Shown here piece by piece: positions 45,119 to 55,824 of a DNA stretch of 64,000 bases. Numbering within the stretch: the first letter of the stretch is position 1; every line of letters starts with the position of its first letter. Source of the stretch: Podospora pseudoanserina (lineage: Eukaryota; Ascomycota; Sordariomycetes; Sordariales; Podosporaceae); the NCBI RefSeq assembly GCF_035222485.1, contig NC_085924.1, positions 4,092,001 to 4,156,000 of the forward strand. The letters are read 5' to 3'. The notes below the pieces were generated by a model. That model was not told the DNA's origin. It saw only the letters and a program-made list of their open reading frames with translations, and made no database searches. Both the position numbers and the translations under genes were made by a program.

Positions 45119-48100
45119 CTACTCAACATAAAAGATCTCCCACTTCTGCCCCAGCGCCTGCCCCATCTTCTGGTCCTCCACCGCCTCCCCTTCCATCTTG
45201 CCGTGCACGTACGCCTCCCCAATGAACATCATGTGCGTGTCCTGGTCCGGTAGTGATGTCTCTGAACTGTTGGTACCAGCAGGAGGAATCTGCCGCAAGA
45301 TGACGGGCACCGAGCAACCCTTCAGGATGCAGATGTAGTCGCCCGCCTCCATGGTGGGTGGGCCCAAGCCGAACAGAGGGGATGGTTTCTTACTACCGCC
45401 GCCGCCGTTGCTTCCTGAATGGTTGCCGTTTTCGGGGAGGAAACCGTTGGCGCCGCCGTTGGTGCTATACCTGCGCTCGTGGCGCGGTCTGTCGCAGTCG
45501 TTGTCGGTGCCGTCGTTCTCTCGCTGAAAGGCCGGAAGGCGAGCATGTTCGATGGGAGATTTCAGCTGGTGTTCGTGATGCGTCATCTCTGTGCCACCAC
45601 CATCCGTAGTCTTGGTATTGTGAGCAAAGTGTGAGGATCTGCCGGTGGTAGCGGACCGATCCCTCTCCGTGGTGGCCTGGAAGAAGCGCCGGTTCCAGGT
45701 GACGTTCTTGACGCGTGTGAGGTACTTGCGGATGAGCTCCGAGTTGTCCTGCAGCAGCTCGCCGACGTTGAGGTCCCCGTTGTTGAAGGTGTCGGCGATC
45801 TCGAGGCACCGGAGGCAGGCGCGCTGGTACCACGTCGGCGGGATCTGGCCGTCGGGGTCCCGGTCGGCCACCAGGGTGCGCCAGATCTTGTCCGGCACGA
45901 TCCCGGATGCGTCCTGCTCGGTGCGGTTCCAGCCGCCCATCATCAGCGACTCGCGGAGGATGACACCTCCCGTGTTCCTTGGCGAGATGGTGGTGATCCT
46001 CGCCAGAGTGAAGCCCCGGAGAGGGAGGAGGTTCTGGCTTGACAGGGGCTTGGTTTCCAGGATGTCCTTGAGCTCATTCTTGTCGTACTTGCTAGCCTCG
46101 CCGTGGGCCTTGTAGTGGGGGCGGTCGACGGGCCCGACCAGATTTTCGCCGTTCTTGCGCCCGCTGTACACCTCATCGGGGGTTCCGAACTCGGAGTCTG
46201 ACAACAGAGGAATCCACGACGGCAGCTTTGGGGCGGGAGGCGCCGGGAGGGGGAACTTTGGTGGGTCTATCTTCATTGCCCAAGGCCGGCACAAGATGTC
46301 GAGGGACTGCGATGATTCGATGCAGAATCGAGTGAAGTCTTTGTAGACTTCCACCGAGTCCTTCCTATAGTCGACCTTGAGGTCCGCAGTCTTTCCCGTA
46401 AGTTTGTAAATGTTGGCCGACTGCGGGGTGTCGGAAGCGATAGACACCAGACTATAGATGAGATCCTTCTTGTCGGTGGCATCGAATGTCTTGAGAGACG
46501 TGACCAGAGCTTCGAGCTTTTTGACAGGCCGCATGATGTTGTCGCCTTCTGCTGTCCGCAAGAACAACTTACTGGTGGCTTCCAGTAGGATGTAAGCGCC
46601 AAATGACTGGACATTTCCCAGCGTCTTCGGGCCGTCCCTCCATTCCTTGTAGTCAAACAGGTTTGCGATAGTTTCCTGATTCGAGGCCAGCAGAGAGACT
46701 GCGTCGGCAAAGTCAAGCCATTGCACCATCTTTCCCCCACAATGGACGGTAGCCGCGCGTGCCAACGAGACCTCCTGTACAACCCACCGCCGAGAGAACC
46801 ATCGATCTCTCATCAACTCGGCGAGGCAGTGCCACTTGCCAGCCTGCTTTGAGTCTTTGGCGTATCTGTCCAGCACAGCAAAGTCCATGATGGAGGTGAT
46901 AAAGTCCATGGCCTCGTCACTCCGGCCCAGGTTGTCGCTCTCTCCCAACCAGATGCAGACGTTCTTGGCGTTTTGGTAGATCTTGATGAGTTGCTCCAGT
47001 TGCTCGGTTTTCTCGACCAAGTTCGCTTGGTTGATGCACACAACATCAACCCAGAGGTGCACGGGCTTATCGTCCCGTCGCAGTCGAAGCAAAGCTCGAA
47101 ACAAGTTGTTGCGGATTGGGATGCGCAGGGCACATCGTGCGGTCGATCCCCAAGTACTTGGTTCCGTGCTGCTGCTTGGCCCATCTTCGAGGACGAGGTA
47201 TAGCCTCCCATTGCAGGCATCGTCGCCCCAGTTGTATGACAACGCGGCGTACTCGGGTACCGACCTTCCTTTTTCCCACTTGGATGTGTCTAACGAGCAC
47301 AGAAGAGGATAGTGGTCGGCGGGGGCGGGCCAGACCACCAAAAGCCTGATCTCGTTTGGCCCGAGTTCCTTGTAGAATTTAAGGTCCTCTTCTGTGAGTG
47401 AATTCGAGAAATGATCCCTTTGCTGGCGAGCCGCGAGACTCTTGCCCTCGGTCGTGGCCGATGCTGTGGTCTGTGTGTCGACCTCCTCGAGCCACCAACT
47501 TTCCAGATCCAGTTCTCTCTCGAGCACCACTCGCAAGTCCGCCTTGCTGTCGACCTCCTCGCTAAACTTTCGCACTTCTCGGATCTTTTCCTCCAGAGAT
47601 TTCACCCCGTCAATCACCTTTCTGAGAGACTGCATGTGACTGTCTTCACTGAACTCGGGTTCATCGTCGTCTGAATCCGTTGTCGATCCAAAATGGTAAG
47701 GTAGTCTTATCTGCCAAGCCCAACTTGGCCGACTTGCCCGGTGGCCTGCCTTTGTTGACTTCTTGCGGGCCAGTTCTAGTGCGCTCTCTCGCTCCTTTTG
47801 CCGTTCAAGATCTCGAATCTCCTGCTTCTGCTCCTCCTTCCTCTTCAGCCGCCATTGCTTGTCGTATTCGTTCTCGGCGTCTTCTCTGCCCTGCTCTTTT
47901 TCCGTCTGTGCAAGCAGGGTAGTTTTTTGCTCAAGCTTTACTACATATTGTTTGAGATATAACACTTTCGATTCCAGGACGTCCCTTTCTACCTTGAGTT
48001 TAGCGCACTCGCTCTCGAGTCTTTCCAAATCCGCCTTTTTCTTGGCGATCTGTTTTTGTCGTTTACGCTCTTCTTTTGCTTTCCTGGCCAACTTTCTTCT

Positions 48101-49285
48101 CGATCTTGACTTGCCATGTTCCTTGCCGTCTTTGTCTAGCTTCACTGCCTCCTGAATCATTCCCAGTTTGTCGCCTCCCTCTGAGATTTCAACTAGGGGA
48201 ATACCCTGTTCGACAATGACCACTCGCACATGCTTGTCTCCGGCAGTCTCCTTTTTCTCGTCACCCTCGGTTACATCTCGCGTTGCGCTCATATCCTTCT
48301 CGATTGAGATGGTTTCATCCAGAGCATGGTCCTTTGGGGAGATCTCTTCCTCCTTCAAACTTTGGAAATCATCCTTCTCGGTACCAAGACTGTTGTCACT
48401 GTGCAAAGTCCTCACCGTATCCTCTTCCAAACCGTCTGAGTCCGCATGATCGACCGGGTCCGCGTCCGGGTGGGGCTGCGGCTCGGTGTCAACGTGGTCT
48501 TGTTTCACGTCGCTATCCTCAAGTGTCTCTTGTTCCTCGTTGGGAACAATCTCGGCCGTCACATGTTCGACAATGTTGGTCGGAACACTGCCATTGATCT
48601 CCCGGTTGTCGTCTTTGAGCTCAGTAGTAGGTTCTTGAGGTTCAGGGTCGAGCTCAGATTCCGATTCCGTCTCGGACTGAGTTTCGGACTCTTCGGGGCT
48701 ACTTGATTCCTCAGATTCCTCCTCGAACTGAACCACCGACTGAGACTTTTCCAGTTCCTTTTGGTCTCTTCGCACTGCAGCCATCTTCTCTTCGCGGTCC
48801 TTGATATCGTCAGCAAGAAGAGATGACTTGAGAGTGGTAAGCCTGAGTTCGCGCTGATACTTTTGGAGTTTATTGGTGCTCTTCTTCAAATCCTTGGTCG
48901 ATCGTCCACTGCCACCGTCGGCAATCGCTCTAGGAGCGAGGGCGTCGACCAGGGCTCGCTTGGTGGAGTCGATCTGCTCGCCGACTTGGTTGCAGAGAGC
49001 CCGAGTCCTTTCACTCATCCCTTTGACCTTGTAGTTGATATGTAGAAAGTTGCGTTCTGTCTCCTCGATCTCGGTCCGCGAGAGGTACTTGTCACGCATC
49101 TTTTCCAGTTTTTGTTTGAGAGTATCTTCCTCCGCTCGTAACTTTGCAATTTCTTTCTTGAGCTGATCCTGACGAGTCTTGGCTGCTAGAGTGCCGGCCT
49201 CCCGGAAGCCGAGACGATCGAGCCTGGCTCTGGCCCTGGGGGCGAGCCTGGGGAGGTCAATGTTCCTGGGATCAAAAGGGGCCAT
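45119..49285 (-). CDS. HET-domain protein with long charged coiled-coil N terminus
   Basis: One intronless frame of 1388 residues. The ATG at 49285 (MAPFDPRNIDLPRL) is the first in-frame ATG; the frame is open upstream without one. Residues about 30-70 are a heptad-like coiled coil (KKEIAKLRAEEDTLKQKLEK), about 190-400 are very acidic (Glu/Asp/Ser/Thr), and about 410-560 are a strongly basic then mixed coiled coil (KEERKRQKQIAKKKADLERL). The HET domain is at about 675-840: YAALSYNWGD, LWVDVVCINQ, RRWVVQEVSLARAATVHCGG. The C-terminal 550 residues resemble the usual all-helical HET tail with an added disordered segment near 1250-1310. HET proteins trigger heterokaryon-incompatibility cell death. 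The N-terminal module may act in assembly or sensing (inference). HET domains usually sit at or near the N terminus, so 670 residues ahead of it is unusual. Confidence 0.92.
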   Translation of the reverse strand: MAPFDPRNIDLPRLAPRARARLDRLGFREAGTLAAKTRQDQLKKEIAKLRAEEDTLKQKLEKMRDKYLSRTEIEETERNFLHINYKVKGMSERTRALCNQVGEQIDSTKRALVDALAPRAIADGGSGRSTKDLKKSTNKLQKYQRELRLTTLKSSLLADDIKDREEKMAAVRRDQKELEKSQSVVQFEEESEESSSPEESETQSETESESELDPEPQEPTTELKDDNREINGSVPTNIVEHVTAEIVPNEEQETLEDSDVKQDHVDTEPQPHPDADPVDHADSDGLEEDTVRTLHSDNSLGTEKDDFQSLKEEEISPKDHALDETISIEKDMSATRDVTEGDEKKETAGDKHVRVVIVEQGIPLVEISEGGDKLGMIQEAVKLDKDGKEHGKSRSRRKLARKAKEERKRQKQIAKKKADLERLESECAKLKVERDVLESKVLYLKQYVVKLEQKTTLLAQTEKEQGREDAENEYDKQWRLKRKEEQKQEIRDLERQKERESALELARKKSTKAGHRASRPSWAWQIRLPYHFGSTTDSDDDEPEFSEDSHMQSLRKVIDGVKSLEEKIREVRKFSEEVDSKADLRVVLERELDLESWWLEEVDTQTTASATTEGKSLAARQQRDHFSNSLTEEDLKFYKELGPNEIRLLVVWPAPADHYPLLCSLDTSKWEKGRSVPEYAALSYNWGDDACNGRLYLVLEDGPSSSTEPSTWGSTARCALRIPIRNNLFRALLRLRRDDKPVHLWVDVVCINQANLVEKTEQLEQLIKIYQNAKNVCIWLGESDNLGRSDEAMDFITSIMDFAVLDRYAKDSKQAGKWHCLAELMRDRWFSRRWVVQEVSLARAATVHCGGKMVQWLDFADAVSLLASNQETIANLFDYKEWRDGPKTLGNVQSFGAYILLEATSKLFLRTAEGDNIMRPVKKLEALVTSLKTFDATDKKDLIYSLVSIASDTPQSANIYKLTGKTADLKVDYRKDSVEVYKDFTRFCIESSQSLDILCRPWAMKIDPPKFPLPAPPAPKLPSWIPLLSDSEFGTPDEVYSGRKNGENLVGPVDRPHYKAHGEASKYDKNELKDILETKPLSSQNLLPLRGFTLARITTISPRNTGGVILRESLMMGGWNRTEQDASGIVPDKIWRTLVADRDPDGQIPPTWYQRACLRCLEIADTFNNGDLNVGELLQDNSELIRKYLTRVKNVTWNRRFFQATTERDRSATTGRSSHFAHNTKTTDGGGTEMTHHEHQLKSPIEHARLPAFQRENDGTDNDCDRPRHERRYSTNGGANGFLPENGNHSGSNGGGGSKKPSPLFGLGPPTMEAGDYICILKGCSVPVILRQIPPAGTNSSETSLPDQDTHMMFIGEAYVHGKMEGEAVEDQKMGQALGQKWEIFYVE

Positions 49286-50991
49286 GATGGACAGATATGG
49301 CGAGTGGGGTTTGATGGGATGGACGGAATTGAGAAGTGTCAGAAATGTGAATTGAAGGTCAATAGTGATGCAATATGGGAAAAATTGAGCGATGAAATTG
49401 AGGTAAAGCTGGTGTCCGTGGGCCTTGGGGGAACCTCGACAAACCTTGCCAGTAGTGCTTAAATATGAGGCAGCAACAGCACGATGTGGCGCTAACCTCT
49501 GAAGGCAGAGAGACCCCTCGTGCACCAAGTTTTACCGGATTTTAATACAGCATAAGGTGGTGTCCGGGGACGGAAATTACCATTCTGTTTAGACACCATC
49601 CACCTACGGCAACTGACGGTTTAGAATAGCAGGGCCAATGTAGCCGTCTTCTGTGGTCAATCATGACCGACAGCTCGAGCCTGGTCGTCCTTTCCGGCGG
49701 ACTGCAGCAGCGAGACCTGTCACAATCATGTTTCCCCACCTCTTCAATTTCCTGATTTTTGAGCCTTCGTATCTCGGGTGAACCATCTCCTTCACACCCT
49801 CATTGGAATATTGAGCAAATCTCCCTCCTGTAGGACCCCACTGCTCCCATCCCGATACAAATTCCTCAATGCGGAAATGACCTGCCATAGAAAACACCTT
49901 CAACGAGACCAGAGCCTCAATCCACACTAAAAATTAAACCACCGGACTCTCGCCATGTCTGCCCGAGATGTGGCCTGATTCCTACATTGTCCATGGCAAG
50001 AAGGTGGGAATGACAAGAAAGCCCAAACGACAACTGTATTAGCTACTGACAAAAGGCACCTCTTAGACCCCTTGTTCTGGCCAAGTCAGTGATGTTCGGT
50101 AGTTGATCTTTTTCCCAACCCTGGCCCGAGCTGAAATGCGGGCTGGTCTGTCAAATGCCTATCATTTCTCGCTAGGCTTATCATACAGCCTCATAGCCAA
50201 CCAAATGGCCTTGTCAAGCTTGCCGTGTTACACACACTCTGCAAGAGAAAGTCCCCATTGGTGATGGTGTCAAGACAAGGCTCTGGGTTTTCGGGCTCCA
50301 AATGCGAGGAAGATCACTGCGAGCAGCGAGACAAGCGTGGATCCCGAGTCAATATGCAGCTACCTGCACAGACATATCAGAGTGCATCATGGGTAGACTC
50401 CATCCACATTTGCTGCGTCCCGAATCCGGTGCAGAAATATTGAAAAAGTGCAGCCAACTTTTCTCGCCTATCAACTACCAAACCTCCACCTTGGGGTTGG
50501 ATGTGGCTTGTTTCGGATCATGTCGGCAACTCCATTCATGACCGGATCAGACCTTTTTTTCTTTTCATTTGACCATCACCGTCGATCCTTCATGATGTGC
50601 TACCACACCTTGGGTGATTTGATTCCGTCGAGACAGTCGTGTGAAGCAAGTGAGAAACATGTCTGATTCCGTTTCACTCGTTCATAAGGCTCTCGAGTCC
50701 AGCGAGCCTCGAGAGGTAGTCGATTTGCCGATTTGTCGGGCAGCGATATTCCACCTCAGGCACACCCAGTCCAATGTTTAGTGAAAAACGAGCACATCCT
50801 CCATGACTCTATGAATTTTTGTGAAAATCGATCGGCCAAATCTCCCCAAGAAAGCGATCACCCGAACGAACCAGTCAACACACCACCACTGCCAAAACCG
50901 ACAAGAACCATGTCCGTCTTCAGAAAGGCACATCATACCCATTTCGGACTTGGCCCTTTTTTGACAAAGCAACGCTAACGGCAAATCACAG
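49286..50991. other. Divergent intergenic region
   Basis: This gap between the HET gene and the membrane-protein gene should hold both promoters. A branch site and CAG acceptor at 50974-50991 show that the membrane-protein gene begins upstream, but its first exon could not be fixed. Nothing else is recognised. Confidence 0.45.
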
Positions 50992-51993
50992 AGCGTGCCC
51001 GTTCCCATCCTTCCCGCCACCCCAGATGTCGCCCTCGACGCAGCGGGTATCGTAGCCCTTGCCGACCTCACAACAGTTCAAGAGCGCACCGTCCTCACCG
51101 GAACAGCAGTATACCTTGACGCCTTAGTTCTCTCCCCCGGCATCCACATGCAGCAGAATGCTCCCGAGCTGAACCTGGGCGAGTATCCTGCCTGCGCCGC
51201 ACTCACCAGCGGCTATGTCTTCCGCATCGAGAACTCAGCCATGGTGTACTACCTCCAGCAGATCGGCCGCACCGGACAGCTCACCACTCTCAGCGTCTCA
51301 CAGGAAGTGGCAGGGGGACTGGATGGGTTCTGGTCCTCCATCTTTGCGTATCATAACGGCACGTTTGTGTCGGCCCTCTCCTATGGGCTGATCGTGCCCT
51401 GGACCATAGCCGTCCTCGTCATACTCGGCTTGGCAGAGGACTGGTGGGGTATCGGGGTGGTCGGTCTCCTCATCCTGTCCCGTCTTTGCAACGTGGTCGT
51501 CATCCGCAGAAGATCCGTTCCGGGCTGGGCCGGTGCATCCGAGCCGGGTGTCCAGGGCGATCTCCTCGTCCTACTCAGTCGAGACAGATGGATCCGCATC
51601 AAGGGATACGTGGACGACCTCAAGCTGGTCACCTCTGGTCAGTGGCTTCGCGATCAGACCCGAGTGGAGAGCTGGGTGACGGCTTTTGTGACTGTTATTG
51701 TGTATCTAGATGCCGCCCTCGCCAGCAACCTCACCCAGTTTGGCAAGATTCTGCTGTTGGCACTCTTGATCGGCTCGGTTGGGTTGCTGGCGATCGCGAA
51801 CAGCGCGACGGAGGATCTCTTGATGCATGGGAGGATTGTCAAGCTCGCCTGTCCCAGGGAGCCTTTTAAGCGCCGTCTGGACCTGGCTAACAAGCTGATC
51901 AAGGAGACCGGGCGGGATGACTGGGCTGTGAGGTTGGGGATGATTGTGAAGAGCGGGTGTCAGTGCCAAGAGGACCAAAGGGCGACGATGTGA
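50992..51993 (+). CDS. Multipass membrane protein of unknown function (first exon not located)
   Basis: The exon begins after a CGCTAAC branch and CAG at 50991 and stays open for 333 residues to 51993. No ATG occurs in the conserved-looking first 52 residues (ERTVLTGTAVYLDALVLSPG), so a small upstream coding exon is likely; candidates are ATGs at 50811 or 50910, but neither has a good donor. Hydrophobic helices are near residues 125-145 (SYGLIVPWTIAVLVILGLA), 150-165 (GIGVVGLLILSRL), 225-245 and 250-270 (ILLLALLIGSVGLLAIA). Between the second and third lies a soluble segment with DLLVLLSRDRWIRIKGYVDD. The pattern matches a family of membrane proteins I know as common and uncharacterised in Sordariomycetes. 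It borders the transposon island on its right. Confidence 0.72.
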   Translation, partial: SVPVPILPATPDVALDAAGIVALADLTTVQERTVLTGTAVYLDALVLSPGIHMQQNAPELNLGEYPACAALTSGYVFRIENSAMVYYLQQIGRTGQLTTLSVSQEVAGGLDGFWSSIFAYHNGTFVSALSYGLIVPWTIAVLVILGLAEDWWGIGVVGLLILSRLCNVVVIRRRSVPGWAGASEPGVQGDLLVLLSRDRWIRIKGYVDDLKLVTSGQWLRDQTRVESWVTAFVTVIVYLDAALASNLTQFGKILLLALLIGSVGLLAIANSATEDLLMHGRIVKLACPREPFKRRLDLANKLIKETGRDDWAVRLGMIVKSGCQCQEDQRATM

Positions 51994-52138
51994 TAGTTTG
52001 TCCGATACGACGTCAGATGTGAAGTCTCGGGGACGTATCTCTCCTTTTCTGGACGTCGTGCACAGTTGAAGGAGTTCGGGTCAGGATACGGGATACGAGG
52101 ACAATACGACCATGTTGATAGATGTTTTGATTATGTAA

Positions 52139-52744
52139 CGTGCGTGATAAGCGAGCGCAACAGACAAGGGAGCACAACACTTTTTAACACCCTACTACAA
52201 CTATCCTCAAATATATAACCACAACACTAGGAAACTACAATAACTAAATTAGAAACAGATGAATCAGATAATTCTGCAGCTTCTTTATAGGTACGTGCAT
52301 TATAGCCAGGCTTACCGCACAGACCACAGCACCGAATCTTCGTACGAGACCCCCCTATACTACTATTATTCTGTCGGTTTTCCTGGATTACCTACTCGCC
52401 CAGAGCCTTCTAATCTAGTAGATCCTGTGCCTTTTATATAGGAAGTGACCTTCTAAGCCTCATACGTATTTTTTTAACTCTCCGTCTCTTACCAAGGCCC
52501 TCGTTAGCCTTACGTAGCAAAGAGACCTCTATATAGAAAAGAGCCACCTTATATATTATACCTAATATTCCTTTAGTAAATTATTCTATAGCGGTTAGTA
52601 TTAAGGTTAGAAAGCTAGCCTAATAGTTAGAAATTCGAATATTAATAAGCGTCGACTATAAAGTAACCTCTCGAACGTTATATAGTGTTTAAAAGACTTA
52701 AAGGTAGTACGGTAGTTAGGCTTAAGGCTCGAAGTATTAAAGTC
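52139..52744 (-). mobile_element. Fot1/pogo-type remnant, truncated copy
   Basis: Minus-strand reading from the left terminus (TAACGTGCGTGATAAGCGAG) gives the same transposase tail as the copy at 42.4 kb, with the zinc knuckle near 52300-52340 and the C-terminal basic region. The sequence is interrupted at about 52744, where the terminus of a second copy begins. Confidence 0.75.
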
Positions 52745-54250
52745 CGAATACGTAACGTACATTATCAGTGAGTCGTGTATATCAGTGGGTCGCGCACTTT
52801 CTACCACCCTACTACAATTACCCTCGATTATAATACACCAACATTAGGAATTAACTATACTTATATCAGAAACAGCTGAATCAGATGATTCTGCAGCCTC
52901 CTGGCAAGTGCGTGCATTATGGCCAGGCTTGCCGTATATACCACAGCACTGAGTCTTCGTACGAGACCTCCCTGTACCACTACTACTTTATCGATTTTCT
53001 TGGATTACCTGCTTACCTACAGCCTTCTGATTCAGTAGATCCTATGCCTCTTATACGGCAAGTGACCCTCCAAGCCTCACACGTGTTTTTTTAGCTCTCC
53101 GTCTCTTACTAAATGCTTTATTGGCCTTTCGTAGTGCCGAGAGCTCTATACGTAAAAGAGCTACTTTATATATTACAGTTATCGTACCTTTAGCTAATCG
53201 ATTTACAGTAGCTAATATAGATGTTAAATAGTTACTTTAGTGGTTTAATATCCGAGTTTTAATAAGCTTTAACTGTAAAGTAGCTTCTCGAGGGTTATAT
53301 AGTGTTTAGGAGAGCTAAGGAAGTACCGTGCCCGGCCTTAAGGACAAAGGTATTAGCGTACGAAGCTTTATATTTAGCTTAGAAAATACCTTTTCTGGAT
53401 CGTATAGTATAAGGCTAGTACCCGTAAAGTTACTTTATATATTCTTTTCCGTTATAGAGGTAAAGAAAGCCTCGCGGAAAGTATAGAGGAACTTGAACTT
53501 ACTTACGTAATTAATATATATATATATTAAGTCCTTAATCTAGTAGCCGTACGCCTATTTTAATAGCCTAAAGTAGCCGATATCGAGTGGTTAAAGGTAG
53601 TATAAAGAATATAGAGGTATATAAAACGTAATAATATTATTTTATTAATAATAGCGTTCGAATTCGGTCGAGTAATAGCTTTCGTAGCCGTCGAGGATTA
53701 ATAACCGGTATTTACCCTTTATCCGGGGCGCCGTATAGTAATTAAAGTATTTCATTTAATTTAAGCTTACCGGATTAATAGTTTAATTATTATTAGTAAT
53801 TACAATATATTGGGTAAACGGTAGGTTATATTCGGTATATTAGTTAGTAAAATAATATTATACGGTTAAAATAATAAAGAAAGGGATAGCCTAATTAAAA
53901 GTATTAATTTTCTAAATTACCGTTATCTATTCGTAATTATTAAGCTAAGCTAGTTTCGCTTTATTAAGGCCGTCCGAAGTTATAATTACTATACCCGTAA
54001 AAAGAATACCTATTATAAACCTAGTTTCGTCGAAGTTATAGATATTATTTTTTATAATACCGTACTTAGCCTTAGTATTCCGTATAAGCGCGAACTATTC
54101 GTTAATAACCTTTAAATCCTTATACTTAGCCCTCTAATAATCGCATCTACATATAAAACATATACGGAGCTCTAGCTAGCGTTTAATAAATCGATATACC
54201 TAAAGCTTACCGACAGAGGGCGCATCGCGTACGCGTAGCAGTTAGTTAGC
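52745..54250 (-). mobile_element. Fot1/pogo-type transposon, RIP-mutated, longer copy
   Basis: The minus strand keeps most landmarks of a Fot1/pogo DDE transposase although it is riddled with stops. YNFDETRF (first catalytic Asp; about 54020-54043) is followed by a TSDGLNKAKLA segment. KYRLLILDGYES (second Asp, about 53680-53715) is followed by a PLDIGYF-type motif near 53560. The C-terminal zinc knuckle CCGIYGKPGHNARTC lies near 52905-52955. The left terminus, TAACGTACATTATCAGTGAG, matches the other copies. The N-terminal DNA-binding region and right terminus are too mutated to define, so the right boundary is approximate. Confidence 0.8.
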
Positions 54251-55710
54251 TATATCTTCTATACCACGCAATGTAAGTAAAAAAGCTCGCGTATATAGCT
54301 TAATAATATATGTTAAAATACAGCTTTTATTTGTGGATTTTACAGTGTATCTGAGCCCTATATATTACAGGGCCTCAGAGGCAAAACGATGGCTTGAATC
54401 AGCAGTGTTTAGGGACTGCGGTTACCGAAGCGGAGGCTCGGCCTCCGGAAGCAATCCGAGGTCCCGGAAAGCCGAGCGCTAAGGCTGGTGCCCTGCAGTG
54501 GTCAAACGGTAGCGGCAACGTGGCCTGTAACGTGGCCCCTAACCTTATATTTAGTTAGTGTATTTAGCGGGCGTTCGGGCCCGGAAAACACGGGTTTAGG
54601 CCCGGAAACGGAGTTACCTTCGGGGAGTAAGTAAAGGGCCGATAGCCTATAAGACCTCTGCCTTACACTCTATCCAATATAGTATTTTTTAGTCTATAAA
54701 GTTTAATTAATATACTAGCTTACTATACTTATCAGTGCTTTACAAGCCTATATTATAGGGCGCCGCTTCTTTAATCCTCCTTCCTTCAGTGCCACGACAA
54801 CTATCGAATACTGCAGTTAAAGTCTTCTTCGCTTTTAGTATACTGCGCCGATAGCTATTTAAGCTTATATTTACAGGCCTTAATAGTATCTATTTTAATA
54901 ATTTGTATTTTTATTTATGCTTTTACTTGCTTATTCTATATACAGGATTAAGAGGAGAGGAAAAGTTTATTTATATAAGTATATTAGTTTTCTAATAGGT
55001 TCTGTGGAGCATTAGGCCCTTAGAGAGTAGCAAGGTACTTTATAGGATAACTAAGCTATTAAAAGTATAGCTTAGTTTTATAGACTTCGATAAACTTTAA
55101 TAGCTAATAGATCTTTTCTTAATGTCTTCCGGGTAAGTCTCTAGAGAAAAATTTGGAAAACCTACTCAGCACCTTATTAATTAAGTTTGAATTAGCACCT
55201 ATTATATACTATATATTAATAAGTATATATTTTATTTATAAAGAAGTTAGCTATAATTAACTCTGCGTAAAATGTAAGAAAAATAAGTAAAGCGCTATTA
55301 AAGCTCAAAAGCTTTAAAGCTCTACCGACGCTAGTATTTATAGTAAAACTAAATCTATAATAATAAGCTCTTCTCTAAAGCTTAGGTATCGAGAAAAATA
55401 AAATATATAAGCGTAGCAACGACCCTTTTAGCAGATAGCAATATATATAAAGGTTATCTCCTTTACGTTTAATTTATAAATAATCCCTATTTAAGATTAT
55501 ATAACGAACTTCTATCTAGAACCTCTAAAAAGGAGACTTGTCGAAGGCGCTTCTAGATAATCTTAGTCCGGTGCAGCTAAATAGTATATAATAATAGTTT
55601 ATCTTAATCAGAATAGTCTTAATACTAACGAATATAACTTATATTATATACTACTGAATTATTTAAGAGCTATTTAGTTCCTCTATATATATAGACCTTC
55701 TTTTGCCGTG

Positions 55711-55824
55711 CTTACTCTGCTTAGTACTTAAGTACACTAAGCATCCTGCTCACTCTGCTTCGCTCCTGAGCCTACTAAGTATTCTGCTTACTCTGCTTAG
55801 TACCTAAGCATACTAAGTACTTAT
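55711..55824. repeat. Three tandem 38-base units in the RIP island
   Basis: Units start at 55711, 55749 and 55787 with CTTACTCTGC or CTCACTCTGC and contain a TACTAAG core. Units 1 and 3 are closer to each other than to unit 2. Confidence 0.75.

Noticed and set aside
49286-49528. 81-codon upstream extension of the HET frame
   Set aside because: It has no ATG and looks like leader sequence; the ATG at 49285 is in a good context.
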